64,000 bases of DNA from Actinacidiphila yanglinensis (lineage in GTDB: Bacteria; Actinomycetota; Actinomycetes; Streptomycetales; Streptomycetaceae). Location of the stretch: assembly GCF_900107965.1 (NCBI RefSeq), contig NZ_FNVU01000008.1:1-64000 (forward strand). The letters run 5' to 3'. Positions 40,658-48,980 of the stretch are shown piece by piece. The notes beneath the pieces are model-generated. The model searched no databases. It saw only the letters and a list, made by a program, of their open reading frames with translations, and was not told where the DNA came from. Numbering within the stretch: the stretch's first letter is position 1; each line of letters starts with the position of its first letter. The position numbers and the translations under genes were made by a program.

Positions 40658-41326
40658 TTACGGCGTTGCGGCGGCCAGTGCCGCGCGGATGGCGTCCTCG
40701 CCGGCCGGCCGGCCCTTCTCGTTCGAGTACGGCCCGTACGGTGTTCCCCATACAGGCGTGCCCGTCGCCTGCCGCCAACTGCCCGCCAGGGTTCCCGTGT
40801 CCACCACGTTGTAGCCGATGGATTCGATGAATGCGGTCACCGTGGCCTTCGCCGGCGCGGAGTCTCCGGCGATCGGCAGGGAGGAGCGGTCGGCCGCCCC
40901 TGCCGGGCGGGCGAGTGACAGCAGGTGCTTGAAGAAGATGGTGTTGAACGCCTTCACCAGCAGGGCGTCCGGGATGTGCCGCAGGAGCAGCTCGCTCGAG
41001 GTGAGGGATTTGCTGTCGAGTTCGGGGATGTGCCCGTCACGCTCGGGGCCGTAGTTGCAGGTGTCGATGACCGCCTTGCCGGCCAGTCGCGCGGCGGGCA
41101 TGAGGGGGAAGGCGCTGACCGGCACCGTGATCACGACCATGTCACCGACCGCTGCGGCCTCTTCGCTCGTCGCCGCGAACGCCCGCGGCCCCAGTTCCGC
41201 GACCGTGTCCACGAGCGTTTCGGGACCACGCGAGTTGCTGAGCACCACGTGGTGCCCGGCCCCGACAGCGAGCCGCGCGAGGGTCCTGCCGATGCTTCCG
41301 CTTCCGATGAATCCCACCGTCTTCAT
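40658..41326 (-). CDS. F420H2:NADP-oxidoreductase-like protein 1 (NAD(P)-binding)
   Basis: 222 residues from the ATG at 41326 with AAGGACG upstream. N-terminal Rossmann motif GFIGSGSIGRTLARLAV, the NADP-type NSRGPE segment after strand 2, DMVVITVPVSAFPLMPA, KAVIDTCNYG and the family segment LLVKAFNTIFFKHL. Related to Fno-type F420H2:NADP oxidoreductases, but many such bacterial proteins do not use F420. One of three paralogues in a 6-kb island; this is the most divergent of them and has a longer C-terminus (GTPVWGTPYGPYSNEKGRPAGED). Confidence 0.88.
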   Translation of the reverse strand: MKTVGFIGSGSIGRTLARLAVGAGHHVVLSNSRGPETLVDTVAELGPRAFAATSEEAAAVGDMVVITVPVSAFPLMPAARLAGKAVIDTCNYGPERDGHIPELDSKSLTSSELLLRHIPDALLVKAFNTIFFKHLLSLARPAGAADRSSLPIAGDSAPAKATVTAFIESIGYNVVDTGTLAGSWRQATGTPVWGTPYGPYSNEKGRPAGEDAIRAALAAATP

Positions 41327-41395
41327 ATCTTGACGTCCTTCAGGTAAGCCGAGCGTGCCGGTTGCCGGCCTCGTGACGATCCGGGGTTCCCGCCG

Positions 41396-42331
41396 TCAAC
41401 GGGCGGGGACGTAGTGGCCGTTGTCCATATCGGCGAGCAGTCCGGGCTGGGTGGGTTCCCAGCCGAGGGTGCGGCGGGTGATGAGGTTGGACGCCGGGTA
41501 GCTCTGGGTGACGATGTTCGTGAGGAACCCGAAGTACCCCGGCGTCATCAGGGCGTCGTTGGGAACGCTCACGGCGGGCAGGCCCAGGCGGCCGGCGATG
41601 GCCTCGGCGATCGCGCGGAACGGGGTGCCCCCGTCCTCGACCGCGTGCCAGTACCTGCCGGCCGGCCCCTTCTCCAGCGCCAGGCGGAACAAGGAGGCGG
41701 CATCGCGGATGTGCACGGCGTTCCACAGGTTCGCACCGTCCCCGGGGTAGCCGGCGAACCCCTTCTCCTTCGCGAGCGCGATCAGCGTGGGGAGGAAGCC
41801 GGCACGATCGGTCGTGCCGTGCGCGATGTTGGCGATCCGCACGACCGAAGATCGCACCCCCTGCTCGGCGAGGTCGACAACGGCCCTTTCCACGACGTTG
41901 CGGACTCGCAGGGTGCCCTTGTGCTCGTCACCGGCGGGGAGGGCCGGGTCCTCCTCGACGACCGACCGCTCCAGGTTCCCGGGCGAGCCCATGCTTCCCG
42001 CAGCGACCAGTGGCTTTCCGGTTCCCGCGAGTGCCTCGCCGTACGCGAGCACGATCGGGAGTTCCGCGGCGGCCACGGCGTCCATCCCGCCGGAGGGCAG
42101 CAGATCCTGCCGGTGGGCGACGTGGATGACGCCGTCGGAATCCGAGGCCGCGTCCTTGAGCCCGTCGAGGTCCTGGAGGTCGCCGCGGCGGACCTTCGCG
42201 CCGAGCGCGGACAGGGCCGCCGCGGAAGCGTCCGACCGGGCCAGGCCGGTGACCTCGTGTCCTGCGGCGATGAGTTCGGGGATGATGTAGGAACCGGAAT
42301 GGCCGGTCCCCCCGGCGACGAATACGCGCAT
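41396..42331 (-). CDS. NAD-dependent epimerase/dehydratase-family protein
   Basis: 311 residues from the ATG at 42331, six bases after AAGGAA. N-terminal motif VFVAGGTGHSGSYIIPELIAAGHEVTGLARSD is that of extended or atypical SDRs; AVDLAEQGVRSSVVRIANIAHG and NAVHIRDAASLFRLALEKGPAG are typical of the SDR_a-type subgroup. The canonical YxxxK is not clear, so it may be an atypical member acting as NAD(P)-linked reductase. The next gene upstream is a reductase on the same strand, likely cotranscribed. Confidence 0.88.
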   Translation of the reverse strand: MRVFVAGGTGHSGSYIIPELIAAGHEVTGLARSDASAAALSALGAKVRRGDLQDLDGLKDAASDSDGVIHVAHRQDLLPSGGMDAVAAAELPIVLAYGEALAGTGKPLVAAGSMGSPGNLERSVVEEDPALPAGDEHKGTLRVRNVVERAVVDLAEQGVRSSVVRIANIAHGTTDRAGFLPTLIALAKEKGFAGYPGDGANLWNAVHIRDAASLFRLALEKGPAGRYWHAVEDGGTPFRAIAEAIAGRLGLPAVSVPNDALMTPGYFGFLTNIVTQSYPASNLITRRTLGWEPTQPGLLADMDNGHYVPAR

Positions 42332-42421
42332 CTGACGTTCCTTGTGAGGTAGGTGCGGGGTTTTCTCGTGCCGCAGGTGAACTCGCGTCATGCGGCCCAA
42401 GAGGTAGTGGTAAGGGTGTGC

Positions 42422-43054
42422 TCAGCCGAGGAGGGTGATGCCGAGGGAGAAATCGGTGTGCTTGACGGAGTGGTTCATGAGGCCCAGCTCCAGCAGGCCG
42501 ACGTTCTCCAGGGCCCGCGCCATGAACAGGTTCCCGGTGTCCCAGGGGCGCAGCCCCAGGCTCTCGACGAATGCCGACACATTTGCCTTCGCCTGCGCGT
42601 CGTCGCCGGCGATGAACACGTCCAGAGGCCGGCCCTCGGCCGGGCCGGCCGCCAGAACATGGGAGAACAGCGTGTTGAACGCCTTGACGACATGCGCGTC
42701 GTCGGGAGCCGCCTCGGCGATCTCCTGTGCGCCGGAACTGTCGTCGGGGACGGTGAAGCCCTGCAGGTCGGGGGCTACGGGGTTGGTGATGTCGATGATG
42801 ATCCTGCCGCGCAGCGCGTCCCCGTACTCCCTCACCACCGCTGCCGCGCCGGCGTACGGCACGGCGAGGATCACGAGGTCCCCGGTCGGGGCCGCCCCGG
42901 CCGCTCCGGCAGTGGCACCGTCGAGCGCGGCGGCCAATTCCTCGGCCTTGGCCTGGTCGCGGCCGATGATCTCGACGGCGTGACCGCCGGCGAGCGCCCG
43001 CCCGGCCAGTGCGCGGGCCATGTTTCCCAGCCCGACCATGCTGATGCTGCTCAT
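42422..43054 (-). CDS. F420H2:NADP-oxidoreductase-like protein 2
   Basis: 210 residues from the ATG at 43054 with CAGGAA upstream. MSSISMVGLGNMARALAGRALAGGHAVEIIGRD is the nucleotide motif with GRD after strand 2; also GDLVILAVPYAGAAAVVREYG, RIIIDITNPV, VVKAFNTLFSHVLAAGPAEGRPLDVFIAGDDAQAK and a tail on MNHSVKHTDFSLGI. It is about 50% identical by eye to the copy at 45706-46341. It is divergent from a LysR gene across a T-N11-A dyad, so it is the probable LysR target. Confidence 0.9.
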   Translation of the reverse strand: MSSISMVGLGNMARALAGRALAGGHAVEIIGRDQAKAEELAAALDGATAGAAGAAPTGDLVILAVPYAGAAAVVREYGDALRGRIIIDITNPVAPDLQGFTVPDDSSGAQEIAEAAPDDAHVVKAFNTLFSHVLAAGPAEGRPLDVFIAGDDAQAKANVSAFVESLGLRPWDTGNLFMARALENVGLLELGLMNHSVKHTDFSLGITLLG

Positions 43055-43196
43055 CGGAGTTCCTGCTTTCCGGGCCTGGACCCGTCTGTCTGGTTCGGGT
43101 GTCGAATTCTTGGACCGAATTCCCTTCGGCGTTCTGAAGCGCCTGTTTTCAGGCTGCCATCGGGCCCGAGTCGGCGTCCAAGACCTCTTTGAGCCG

Positions 43197-43221
43197 TGGT
43201 GATACCCTGAAGGCATCACCA
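43197..43221. promoter_or_regulatory. LysR-type operator (T-N11-A dyad)
   Basis: TGGTGAT (43197-43203) and ATCACCA (43215-43221) are perfect inverted repeats 11 bases apart, the spacing of LysR-type recognition sites. It lies 13 bp before the LysR start codon and 143 bp from the divergent reductase start, suiting autoregulation plus target control. Confidence 0.8.
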
Positions 43222-43233
43222 GCTGGAGGTTCC

Positions 43234-44145
43234 ATGGATCTGGATCTGCGCAAACTGCGTTATTTCGTGACCGTGGCCGACCAGCTGCATTTCGGCCGCG
43301 CCGCCGATGAGCTCCATATCGCGCAGCCGGTGCTCAGCCGGCAGATCCGCGCCCTCGAGCAGGATCTCGGCGTCTCGCTGTTCACCAGGGATCGCCACGG
43401 CGTGGAGCTGACGGATGCGGGCCGGCAACTGCTGTCCGACGCCGGTCCGTTGCTCGCCTCCACCCAGGCGGTCCGCCGCCGGGTGTCCGCGGCCGCCGGC
43501 GGCGAGCGGCGGCTGATGGTCGGTTTCCGGGCCGGCATCGCGGTCACCCCTGCGGTCCGCGCGTTCGAGGACCGGCACCCGGACGTGGTCGTGGACCTGC
43601 AGCGGATCGAAGAGGACGACCAGGCGGCGCTGCTGCTCGACGGCCGTATCGACGTCGGCTATGTACGGCTGCCCATCGACGAGGCCGGCCTGCGCGTCAC
43701 CCCGCTGTACGCCGAGCCGCGGGTGGCGGTGCTGCCCGCCGGGCACCGGTTCGCCGGCAAGGATGAGGTCACCGAGGCCGACCTGGCCGGCGAACGGCTG
43801 CTCTGGCACGGCGACCCGAGCACGCAGCCCACCAAGCGCCCGCTCCCGGACGCCGGGTACCCGGTGCGCGGGGTGGACGAGACGCTCGAGCATGTCGCGG
43901 CCGGACGGGGCATCGCCTTCCTGGCCCGCTCGGCCTCCGTGTTCTCCTCGCATCCGGAGGTCGTCTACGTGCCCATCCCGGATCTGGCGCCCGATCAGGT
44001 GTGCCTCGCCGTGGCGGCATCGCGCACCTCACCGGTGGTGGATGACTTCGTCACGGCGGCTCGGTCGACGGCCGAGATCACGGCGGAATGCGGAAACTAC
44101 GAGATGTGGCAGCGCGGAGGCGACACCGTCTCACGGCGCGCGTGA
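43234..44145 (+). CDS. LysR-family transcriptional regulator
   Basis: 303 residues from the ATG at 43234, with GGAGG upstream; an in-frame start at 43189 would place the ribosome site inside the dyad and is less likely. N-terminal winged helix: LRKLRYFVTVADQLHFGRAADELHIAQPVLSRQIRALEQDLGVSLFTRDRHGVELTDAG (about 5-64). The effector domain has MVGFRAGIAVTPAVRAFEDRHPDVVVDL and VLPAGHRFAGKDEVTEADLAGERLL. It faces the reductase gene at 42422-43054 and probably controls it in response to a small oxidised or aromatic ligand; the ligand is not deducible. Confidence 0.93.
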   Translation: MDLDLRKLRYFVTVADQLHFGRAADELHIAQPVLSRQIRALEQDLGVSLFTRDRHGVELTDAGRQLLSDAGPLLASTQAVRRRVSAAAGGERRLMVGFRAGIAVTPAVRAFEDRHPDVVVDLQRIEEDDQAALLLDGRIDVGYVRLPIDEAGLRVTPLYAEPRVAVLPAGHRFAGKDEVTEADLAGERLLWHGDPSTQPTKRPLPDAGYPVRGVDETLEHVAAGRGIAFLARSASVFSSHPEVVYVPIPDLAPDQVCLAVAASRTSPVVDDFVTAARSTAEITAECGNYEMWQRGGDTVSRRA

Positions 44146-44216
44146 GCACGTTCGACTGAACGCCGCTCCTCCTGCGCCGGAGCGTGACAGGGCCGTTCGT
44201 GCGCACCGGCGGTACG

Positions 44217-44792
44217 TCAGCCGGCGGGGATGGCGTTGTCGATGAGGACGGCGGCGATGGCGGCGGCGGTGGGGAAAGCGTCGGCGTCGAGGACCCGGGT
44301 GCGGGCCGCGGCGCCGTCGATGAGCAACGCGAGCTGCTCGCCGAGCTGTTCAGGGTCGTCGGCGCCGGCTTCGCGGGCGGTGTCGGCGAGCCGCGCGGCG
44401 ACGGCCTTCTTGTAGTCGCGTGCGTACTGGGACGCCGGGTGCTGGGGGTCGTGGAGCTCGACGGCGGCCGCGATGTAGGGGCACAGGGGCGTGGTCGCGG
44501 GGATGTCGAAGGCCGCGAGGAGCCGTTCGCGCGGCGTGAGGTCGGTGCGGTCGAACACGCCGGACAGAACGGTGGGGTCGAACCGTCGCAGGTACTCGGC
44601 GACGAGCTCGTCCTTGCTCGTGAAGTGCTGGTAGGCCGTGCGCTTGGACACCTCGGCCGCCGCGCAGAGCTGGTCCATGCCGGTGCGGTTGATGCCCTGC
44701 TCCCGGAACAGCTGCTGGGACGCGCCGAGGATGCGCTCGCGGGCGCCCCGGCCGCGGCGGCGGCCCGTGGGGCCCTTCTCCAACTCCGTCAT
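44217..44792 (-). CDS. TetR-family repressor
   Basis: 191 residues from the ATG at 44792. N-terminal helix-turn-helix: RERILGASQQLFREQGINRTGMDQLCAAAEVSKRTAYQHFTSKDELVAEYLRRF (about 18-71). The ligand domain has TTPLCPYIAAAVELHDPQHPASQYARDYK, common in TetR proteins controlling oxidoreductases. It is divergent from an SDR plus reductase operon (starts 146 bp apart), and repeated GGTGTAC elements lie in the gap. Likely a repressor of that operon and of itself. Confidence 0.92.
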   Translation of the reverse strand: MTELEKGPTGRRRGRGARERILGASQQLFREQGINRTGMDQLCAAAEVSKRTAYQHFTSKDELVAEYLRRFDPTVLSGVFDRTDLTPRERLLAAFDIPATTPLCPYIAAAVELHDPQHPASQYARDYKKAVAARLADTAREAGADDPEQLGEQLALLIDGAAARTRVLDADAFPTAAAIAAVLIDNAIPAG

Positions 44793-44823
44793 GGGTCCAC
44801 CGTACCGCAGTCGGGTAACGACC

Positions 44824-44890
44824 GGTGTACATAGCTTGCGTCCCGGCGATCCGCCGCCTACGGTTAAGCACACAGGGCGGTGTACTTAGC
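44824..44890. promoter_or_regulatory. Repeated TetR-type operator elements
   Basis: GGTGTACATAGC (44824-44835) and GGTGTACTTAGC (44879-44890) are direct repeats 55 bp apart. The second is the right arm of an inverted pair, TTAAGCACAC (44864-44873) and GTGTACTTAG (44880-44889). They lie between the divergent tetR and SDR genes. Confidence 0.65.
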
Positions 44891-44937
44891 ACCGTCGCCC
44901 CAGGTGCGCACGGCACCACAGACCCGAGGGAATGACC

Positions 44938-45672
44938 ATGGGAAAGCTCGACGGCAAGGTCGCGGTCATCACCGGCGGCTCCACCGGCATGGCGCTGGCC
45001 GGCGCGAAGCTGTTCGTCGACGAGGGAGCGCACGTCTTCATCACCGGCCGCCGCCAAGAGGCCCTGGACGAGGCGGTGCGGCAGATCGGCCGCAACGTCA
45101 CGGGCGTCCGGGGCGACGCCTCCGACCTGGACGACCTGGACCGCCTGTACGACACCGTCAAGCGGGAGAAGGGCAGCATCGACGTCCTGTGGGCCAGCGC
45201 CGGCGGCGGCGAGCCCGCCCTGCTCGGCGAGATCACCGAGGCCCAGTTCGACACCTGGTTCGGCCTCAACGCCCGCGGCACCCTGTTCACCGTCCAGAAG
45301 GCGCTCCCGCTCTTCAACGACGGCGGCTCCATCCTCATGACCGGCTCCAACGCCTCCCTCGGCGCGTTTCCCGGCTGGAGTGTCTACGCCGGCAGCAAGG
45401 CCGTCCAGCAGGCCTGGGCCCGCGTCTGGCTCAACGAGCTCAAGGACCGCCGCATCCGCGTCAACGTCCTGACCCCCGGTCAGGTCGCCACCGCCAAGCA
45501 GGAGGAGCTCTTCGACGAAGCCACCATGCGCCAGTTCGAGTCCCTCATCCCGCGCGGCCGGATGGGCCACCCCGACGAGATCGCCACGGCCGCCCTCTTC
45601 CTCGCCTCCGACGACTCCAGCTACGTCAACGGCATGGAACTCGTCGCCGACGGCGGCACCACCGCCCTCTAG
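44938..45672 (+). CDS. SDR oxidoreductase under TetR control
   Basis: 244 residues from the ATG at 44938, seven bases after GAGGGA (an ATG two codons earlier is too close to that site). Motifs: TGGSTGMAL (cofactor; the third Gly of TGxxxGxG is Leu-shifted), ASAGGG in place of NNAG, MTGSNASLG with the Ser, YAGSK, and VNVLTPGQVAT, SYVNGMELVADGG. NADP use is suggested by the Arg pair in ITGRRQEAL. Followed after 33 bp by a reductase, so the two form an operon typical of TetR-regulated redox enzymes. Confidence 0.9.
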   Translation: MGKLDGKVAVITGGSTGMALAGAKLFVDEGAHVFITGRRQEALDEAVRQIGRNVTGVRGDASDLDDLDRLYDTVKREKGSIDVLWASAGGGEPALLGEITEAQFDTWFGLNARGTLFTVQKALPLFNDGGSILMTGSNASLGAFPGWSVYAGSKAVQQAWARVWLNELKDRRIRVNVLTPGQVATAKQEELFDEATMRQFESLIPRGRMGHPDEIATAALFLASDDSSYVNGMELVADGGTTAL

Positions 45673-45705
45673 TTCGGGCAACCCACCACGAGGGCAGGAC
45701 ATCTC

Positions 45706-46341
45706 ATGAGCAGCATCAGCATCATCGGCACCGGGAACATGGCCCGCACCATCGGCGCGCGGGCGGTGGCGGGCGGCAACACCGTCGAGGTCATGGGCCG
45801 CGATCGGTCCAAGGCCGCCGACCTCGCGAAGACTCTCGGCGGCGGCGCCACGACAGGAGAATGGGGCAGCGCCCCGGCCGGGGACATCGTCATCCTGGCC
45901 CTGCTGTACGACGGTGTCGTGCCGGTCGTCTCCCAGTACGGGGACGCCCTCGCGGGCAAGGTCCTCGTCGACATCAGCAACCCCTTCAACTCCACGTTCG
46001 ACGGGCTGGCCCACCGCAAGGAGACCTCGATCGCGCAGGAAGTCGCCAGGGTGGCCCCGGCCGGTGCCCGCGTGGTGAAGGCGTTCAACACCGTCTTCCG
46101 GCACGTCCTGGAGAAGGGCCGGCCCGACGTCTTCCTCGCCGGCGACGACGCGCAGGCCAAGGCGAGCGTGGAGGCGTTCATCCAGAGCCTCGGGCTGCGC
46201 CCGCTCGACGTCGGCGACTTGAAAATGGCGCACTGGCTGGAAGGAGCGGGCGTGGTCACGGTGGGCCTCGCCAACCACGGGGTGGGGAACCTGGACTTCG
46301 CCCTCGGCATCACCGAACTTCCGGTCCGAGCGGGCGGTTGA
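45706..46341 (+). CDS. F420H2:NADP-oxidoreductase-like protein 3
   Basis: 211 residues from the ATG at 45706. Begins MSSISIIGTGNMARTIGARAV with GRDRSKA after strand 2, GDIVILALLYDGVVPVVSQYGDAL, KVLVDISNPFNSTFDGLAHRKETSIAQEVA, RVVKAFNTVFRHVLEKG, PDVFLAGDDAQAKASVEAFIQSLGLRPLDVG. Clearly a paralogue of 42422-43054. Each copy has its own regulator (LysR there, TetR here), so the copies may answer different signals. A strong terminator follows. Confidence 0.9.
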   Translation: MSSISIIGTGNMARTIGARAVAGGNTVEVMGRDRSKAADLAKTLGGGATTGEWGSAPAGDIVILALLYDGVVPVVSQYGDALAGKVLVDISNPFNSTFDGLAHRKETSIAQEVARVAPAGARVVKAFNTVFRHVLEKGRPDVFLAGDDAQAKASVEAFIQSLGLRPLDVGDLKMAHWLEGAGVVTVGLANHGVGNLDFALGITELPVRAGG

Positions 46342-46387
46342 CGGGTCGTCGGGTCGTCGGAAGGTCGGCGCGCTCGGCCGAAGCATT

Positions 46388-46426
46388 CTGCCCGCCCTCG
46401 GCGGTCGTCTCGGTGAGGGCGGGCAG
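46388..46426. terminator. Intrinsic terminator between convergent genes
   Basis: CTGCCCGCCCTC (46388-46399) pairs perfectly with GAGGGCGGGCAG (46415-46426) over 12 bp with a 15-base loop, between the reductase operon and the opposing membrane-protein gene. Confidence 0.8.
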
Positions 46427-46509
46427 GATCTTCCGGGTAGGACTTCCGGGCCGGCTGCTCCGGGTGGGGCGGGACCGGGCGGCGGGCCGGGACCGGACAG
46501 CGGGGCGGG

Positions 46510-47199
46510 TCAGGCGCGGCCGGTCAGGCGGTCCGCGAGGTGGTGGGTGGCGGCGCTGGTGAGGTCCCCCCAGCCGACGATGTCGACGCTGGTGATGGCT
46601 CTGTCCACGAGGGGTGTGCCCCAGAGCTTTCCGTCGACCACGAGGGCGAATTCGTTGGTCGGGGCCTCATGGGTGGCGAGGGAGCCGGTGAAGGCGGTGT
46701 AGCGGGCGCGGTCGGCCGGGAAAAACGTCACTTCGACCTGCCAAGTGCCCGCGGTGGCGCTCCTGTCGGCCTTCGCGGAGGCGACGCGAACGTCGGTCAT
46801 CCCCCGGCTCCGGTCGACGCTGACGCAGTAGGTGGGGTGGTTTGTGGCCGCGGGCACCGTGAAGCCGCCGCTGCCGGGGACGCAGGCGCGCTCCGTGACC
46901 GAGGACACGGGCAGGATGGAAAGGAGGGCCGCCGGTCCGGTGCCCTCAGCGGCGGGCTGCGTCCCGTTCGTGTGCCCGGTCGTGCCGCTCGCGACGGCGA
47001 CGCCGACGGTGGCGAGCACGGCCACGGCGATGACGCCGGCCCCGGCACGGTACCGTCTCCGCCGCCCGGCGATCCGCAGCGCTCCGTCGGCCAGGCCGAC
47101 CAGATGCGGCCCCGCGGCGTTGCCCTCGCCGTCCCGGACCTGGGCGTGCAGGAGGTCGTGCAGCGTTCCGTCCAGGGGGTGTTCGGTCGACTCGTTCAT
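46510..47199 (-). CDS. Membrane protein with SecDF-P1-like outer domain, partner of an ECF sigma factor
   Basis: 229 residues; its ATG at 47199 overlaps the sigma stop by 4 bp. Cytoplasmic part of about 50 residues (DGTLHDLLHAQVRDGEG), one membrane helix (AGAGVIAVAVLATVGVAVAS, about 54-72), then an outside domain ending TWQVEVTFFPADRARYTAFTGSLA, NEFALVVDGKLWGTPLVDRAITSVDIVGWGDLTSAATHHLADRL, which has the pattern of the SecDF P1 head subdomain. Two Cys may form a disulfide outside. Likely an anti-sigma or signal-sensing partner by its coupling to the sigma gene. Confidence 0.78.
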   Translation of the reverse strand: MNESTEHPLDGTLHDLLHAQVRDGEGNAAGPHLVGLADGALRIAGRRRRYRAGAGVIAVAVLATVGVAVASGTTGHTNGTQPAAEGTGPAALLSILPVSSVTERACVPGSGGFTVPAATNHPTYCVSVDRSRGMTDVRVASAKADRSATAGTWQVEVTFFPADRARYTAFTGSLATHEAPTNEFALVVDGKLWGTPLVDRAITSVDIVGWGDLTSAATHHLADRLTGRA

Positions 47200-47750
47200 G
47201 CGATGACGCCCCTTTCGGGAGCAGCGGGGTGGGTGGTCGGAGCGGACAGGCCGGCTTCCCCCATGGCGGCGCGGAGGGTGGCCAGGGCCTTGTGGGTCTG
47301 GCTGCGGACCGTCCCCTGGGCGATGCCCAGGATCTCGGCGATCTCGGCGTCCGGCCGGTCCTCGAAGTACCGCAGGACGATCACCGCGCGCTGCCGCTTG
47401 GGCAGTTGCCGCAGCGCGGCCATGATGTCCCGGCGTTGCACCACGGTCTCGGCCCAGTCGGCGGCCTCGGCGGACGGGTGGTCCGGGAGAGTGTCGGTGA
47501 CCGTCTCCCGTCCCCAGCTCAGCAGCCGGAAGCGGTCCACCTGGGCGTGGTAGATCGCCCGCCGCACGTACGACTCCGGCTGCTGCCGGTCACGCAGCCG
47601 CGACCACCGCCGGGCGGTGGACGCGAGCGCGGTCTGCAGCAGGTCCCGGCCCTGCTCCCAGTCCCCCGTCAGCAGATAAGCGGTGTGCAGCAGCGATCTC
47701 GACCGCGCCGCCACGAACTCGCGGAACTCGCGTTCCTCGTCGGCGTTCAT
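47196..47750 (-). CDS. SigE-like ECF sigma factor
   Basis: 184 residues from the ATG at 47750. Region 2: FREFVAARSRSLLHTAYLLTGDWEQGRDLLQTALASTARRWSRL with RQQPESYVRRAIYHAQVDRFR; region 4: LPKRQRAVIVLRYFEDRPDAEIAEILGIAQGTVRSQTHKALATLR. This is the typical SigE/ECF41-adjacent small group of streptomycetes coupled to a one-helix membrane protein. The downstream partner overlaps by 4 bp. Regulon unknown. Confidence 0.92.
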   Translation of the reverse strand: MNADEEREFREFVAARSRSLLHTAYLLTGDWEQGRDLLQTALASTARRWSRLRDRQQPESYVRRAIYHAQVDRFRLLSWGRETVTDTLPDHPSAEAADWAETVVQRRDIMAALRQLPKRQRAVIVLRYFEDRPDAEIAEILGIAQGTVRSQTHKALATLRAAMGEAGLSAPTTHPAAPERGVIA

Positions 47751-47883
47751 ACGCCCTCCCTCGTTCCCCCATAGAAACGGGTGCGGACGAGGTTGCGACT
47801 GCCCCGCGCGGCGGACTTTCCGAACTGCCGATCCGGTCCGGGCGGTTCCGGCCGGACGCAGGCACGTAGTGACAGGGTGGCCC

Positions 47884-48804
47884 TCAGCCGTCCGCCGCCA
47901 CGGTCAGGGAGCCCGAGGTGATCGCCAGGGCGAGGCGGTGGGTCGAGGCGGGGTTGCGCGGGACGGCCAGTTGGGTGCTCGCGGAGGTCGCCACCGTGGT
48001 GACCGCGTACCCGTCCGAGGAGTGCGGCAGGTGGGCGGTCACGGAGGCGGAGGTCTCGTGGAGGTCAAGGTCGCGGGGTGCGCCGGCGAAGGAGAGGTCG
48101 GCGCTGCCTGAGGTGACGGTGAAGTGAGCGTTGCCGGACCGCAGGCCGCTCGTGGTGAGTTGGACCGAGGAGGCATCGACCGTGACGTCGCCGCCGAGCC
48201 CGATCAGAACGGTCCGGCCCGAGGTCTGGCGCAGCCGCAGCCCGGTGTGCTCCGGCACGGTCAGCGCCAGGTCGCCGGCGCAGGGGACCGTGATGCCGGA
48301 CCCGTCGGCGCAGCCGAGGGAGAGCGCGTCGCGGCCGGTCGCGGGATCGTGGACCGAACGCCCGTGCAGGGTCGCGCCGTTGCCGTCAGCGGGGTGGTAA
48401 CTCCCGGTAAGTGTGTGGGCGTTCGGGTCGGCGGTCACCTGGATCCGGCCGGAAGCGCCGTCGAGGAGGATCAGGCCGGTGCCGGGGGCGTGGAAGTCCG
48501 ACGTTCCTGGTCCGCTCGGGCCGCCGGCCGGTGACGGCTGGTGGTGCGCGGGAGCGCTGTCGTCGTGGTGGCGGCTGCCGTTGCCGGTCAGCACCAGCAC
48601 CAGCACGACCGCCACGGCCACGGCGAGTACCGCGAGAAGCGCCGGCCCGGAGGCCGCGCGTACGCCGCGCCCGTCCGGACGCGGGCCGGGCGCGTGCGGC
48701 GGTTCCCGAGGCGGCTCGGCCGGCTGGGGCGGCACCTCGGGCGGCCGGGAGGCGGGGGCGGCCGGCGGCCGGGTCGGCTGCGGAGGCGTGTCGCTGGTGT
48801 CCAT
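47884..48804 (-). CDS. DUF4097-type cell-surface beta-strand protein
   Basis: 306 residues from the ATG at 48804 with GAGGGGC upstream. Residues 1-50 are Pro-rich and cytoplasmic (PPQPTRPPAAPASRPPEVPPQP is part of it), residues about 52-72 a membrane helix (ALLAVLAVAVAVVLVLVLTG), then a Ser/His/Pro spacer and a repetitive beta-strand domain: GLRLRQTSGRTVLIGLGGDVTVDASSVQLTTSGLRSGNAHFTVTSGSADLSF, the right-handed parallel pattern of DUF4097 putative adhesins. Function in the family is unknown; surface exposure is predicted. It lies 134 bp upstream of the sigma gene, perhaps in the same unit. Confidence 0.8.
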   Translation of the reverse strand: MDTSDTPPQPTRPPAAPASRPPEVPPQPAEPPREPPHAPGPRPDGRGVRAASGPALLAVLAVAVAVVLVLVLTGNGSRHHDDSAPAHHQPSPAGGPSGPGTSDFHAPGTGLILLDGASGRIQVTADPNAHTLTGSYHPADGNGATLHGRSVHDPATGRDALSLGCADGSGITVPCAGDLALTVPEHTGLRLRQTSGRTVLIGLGGDVTVDASSVQLTTSGLRSGNAHFTVTSGSADLSFAGAPRDLDLHETSASVTAHLPHSSDGYAVTTVATSASTQLAVPRNPASTHRLALAITSGSLTVAADG

Positions 48805-48980
48805 GCCCCTCGTCTGCCCGCAGTTGGGCTCCGCCCACGATCCGGCGGCGCCCGTCGCCTCGGGGCCTTGGCGAATCACCGCGACGAGCGGCGGCCGGTC
48901 GAGGACGAGGCGGGAGCGCTCGTGACCGAAGTGCGGAGCCGGGCGCCGAACTTGGAAAGGCGGTCGGGCCCGTCGACTCG

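Noticed and set aside
44350..46386. 678-codon minus-strand frame spanning several genes
   Set aside because: It runs antisense through an SDR and a reductase gene and only reaches TetR sequence out of frame.
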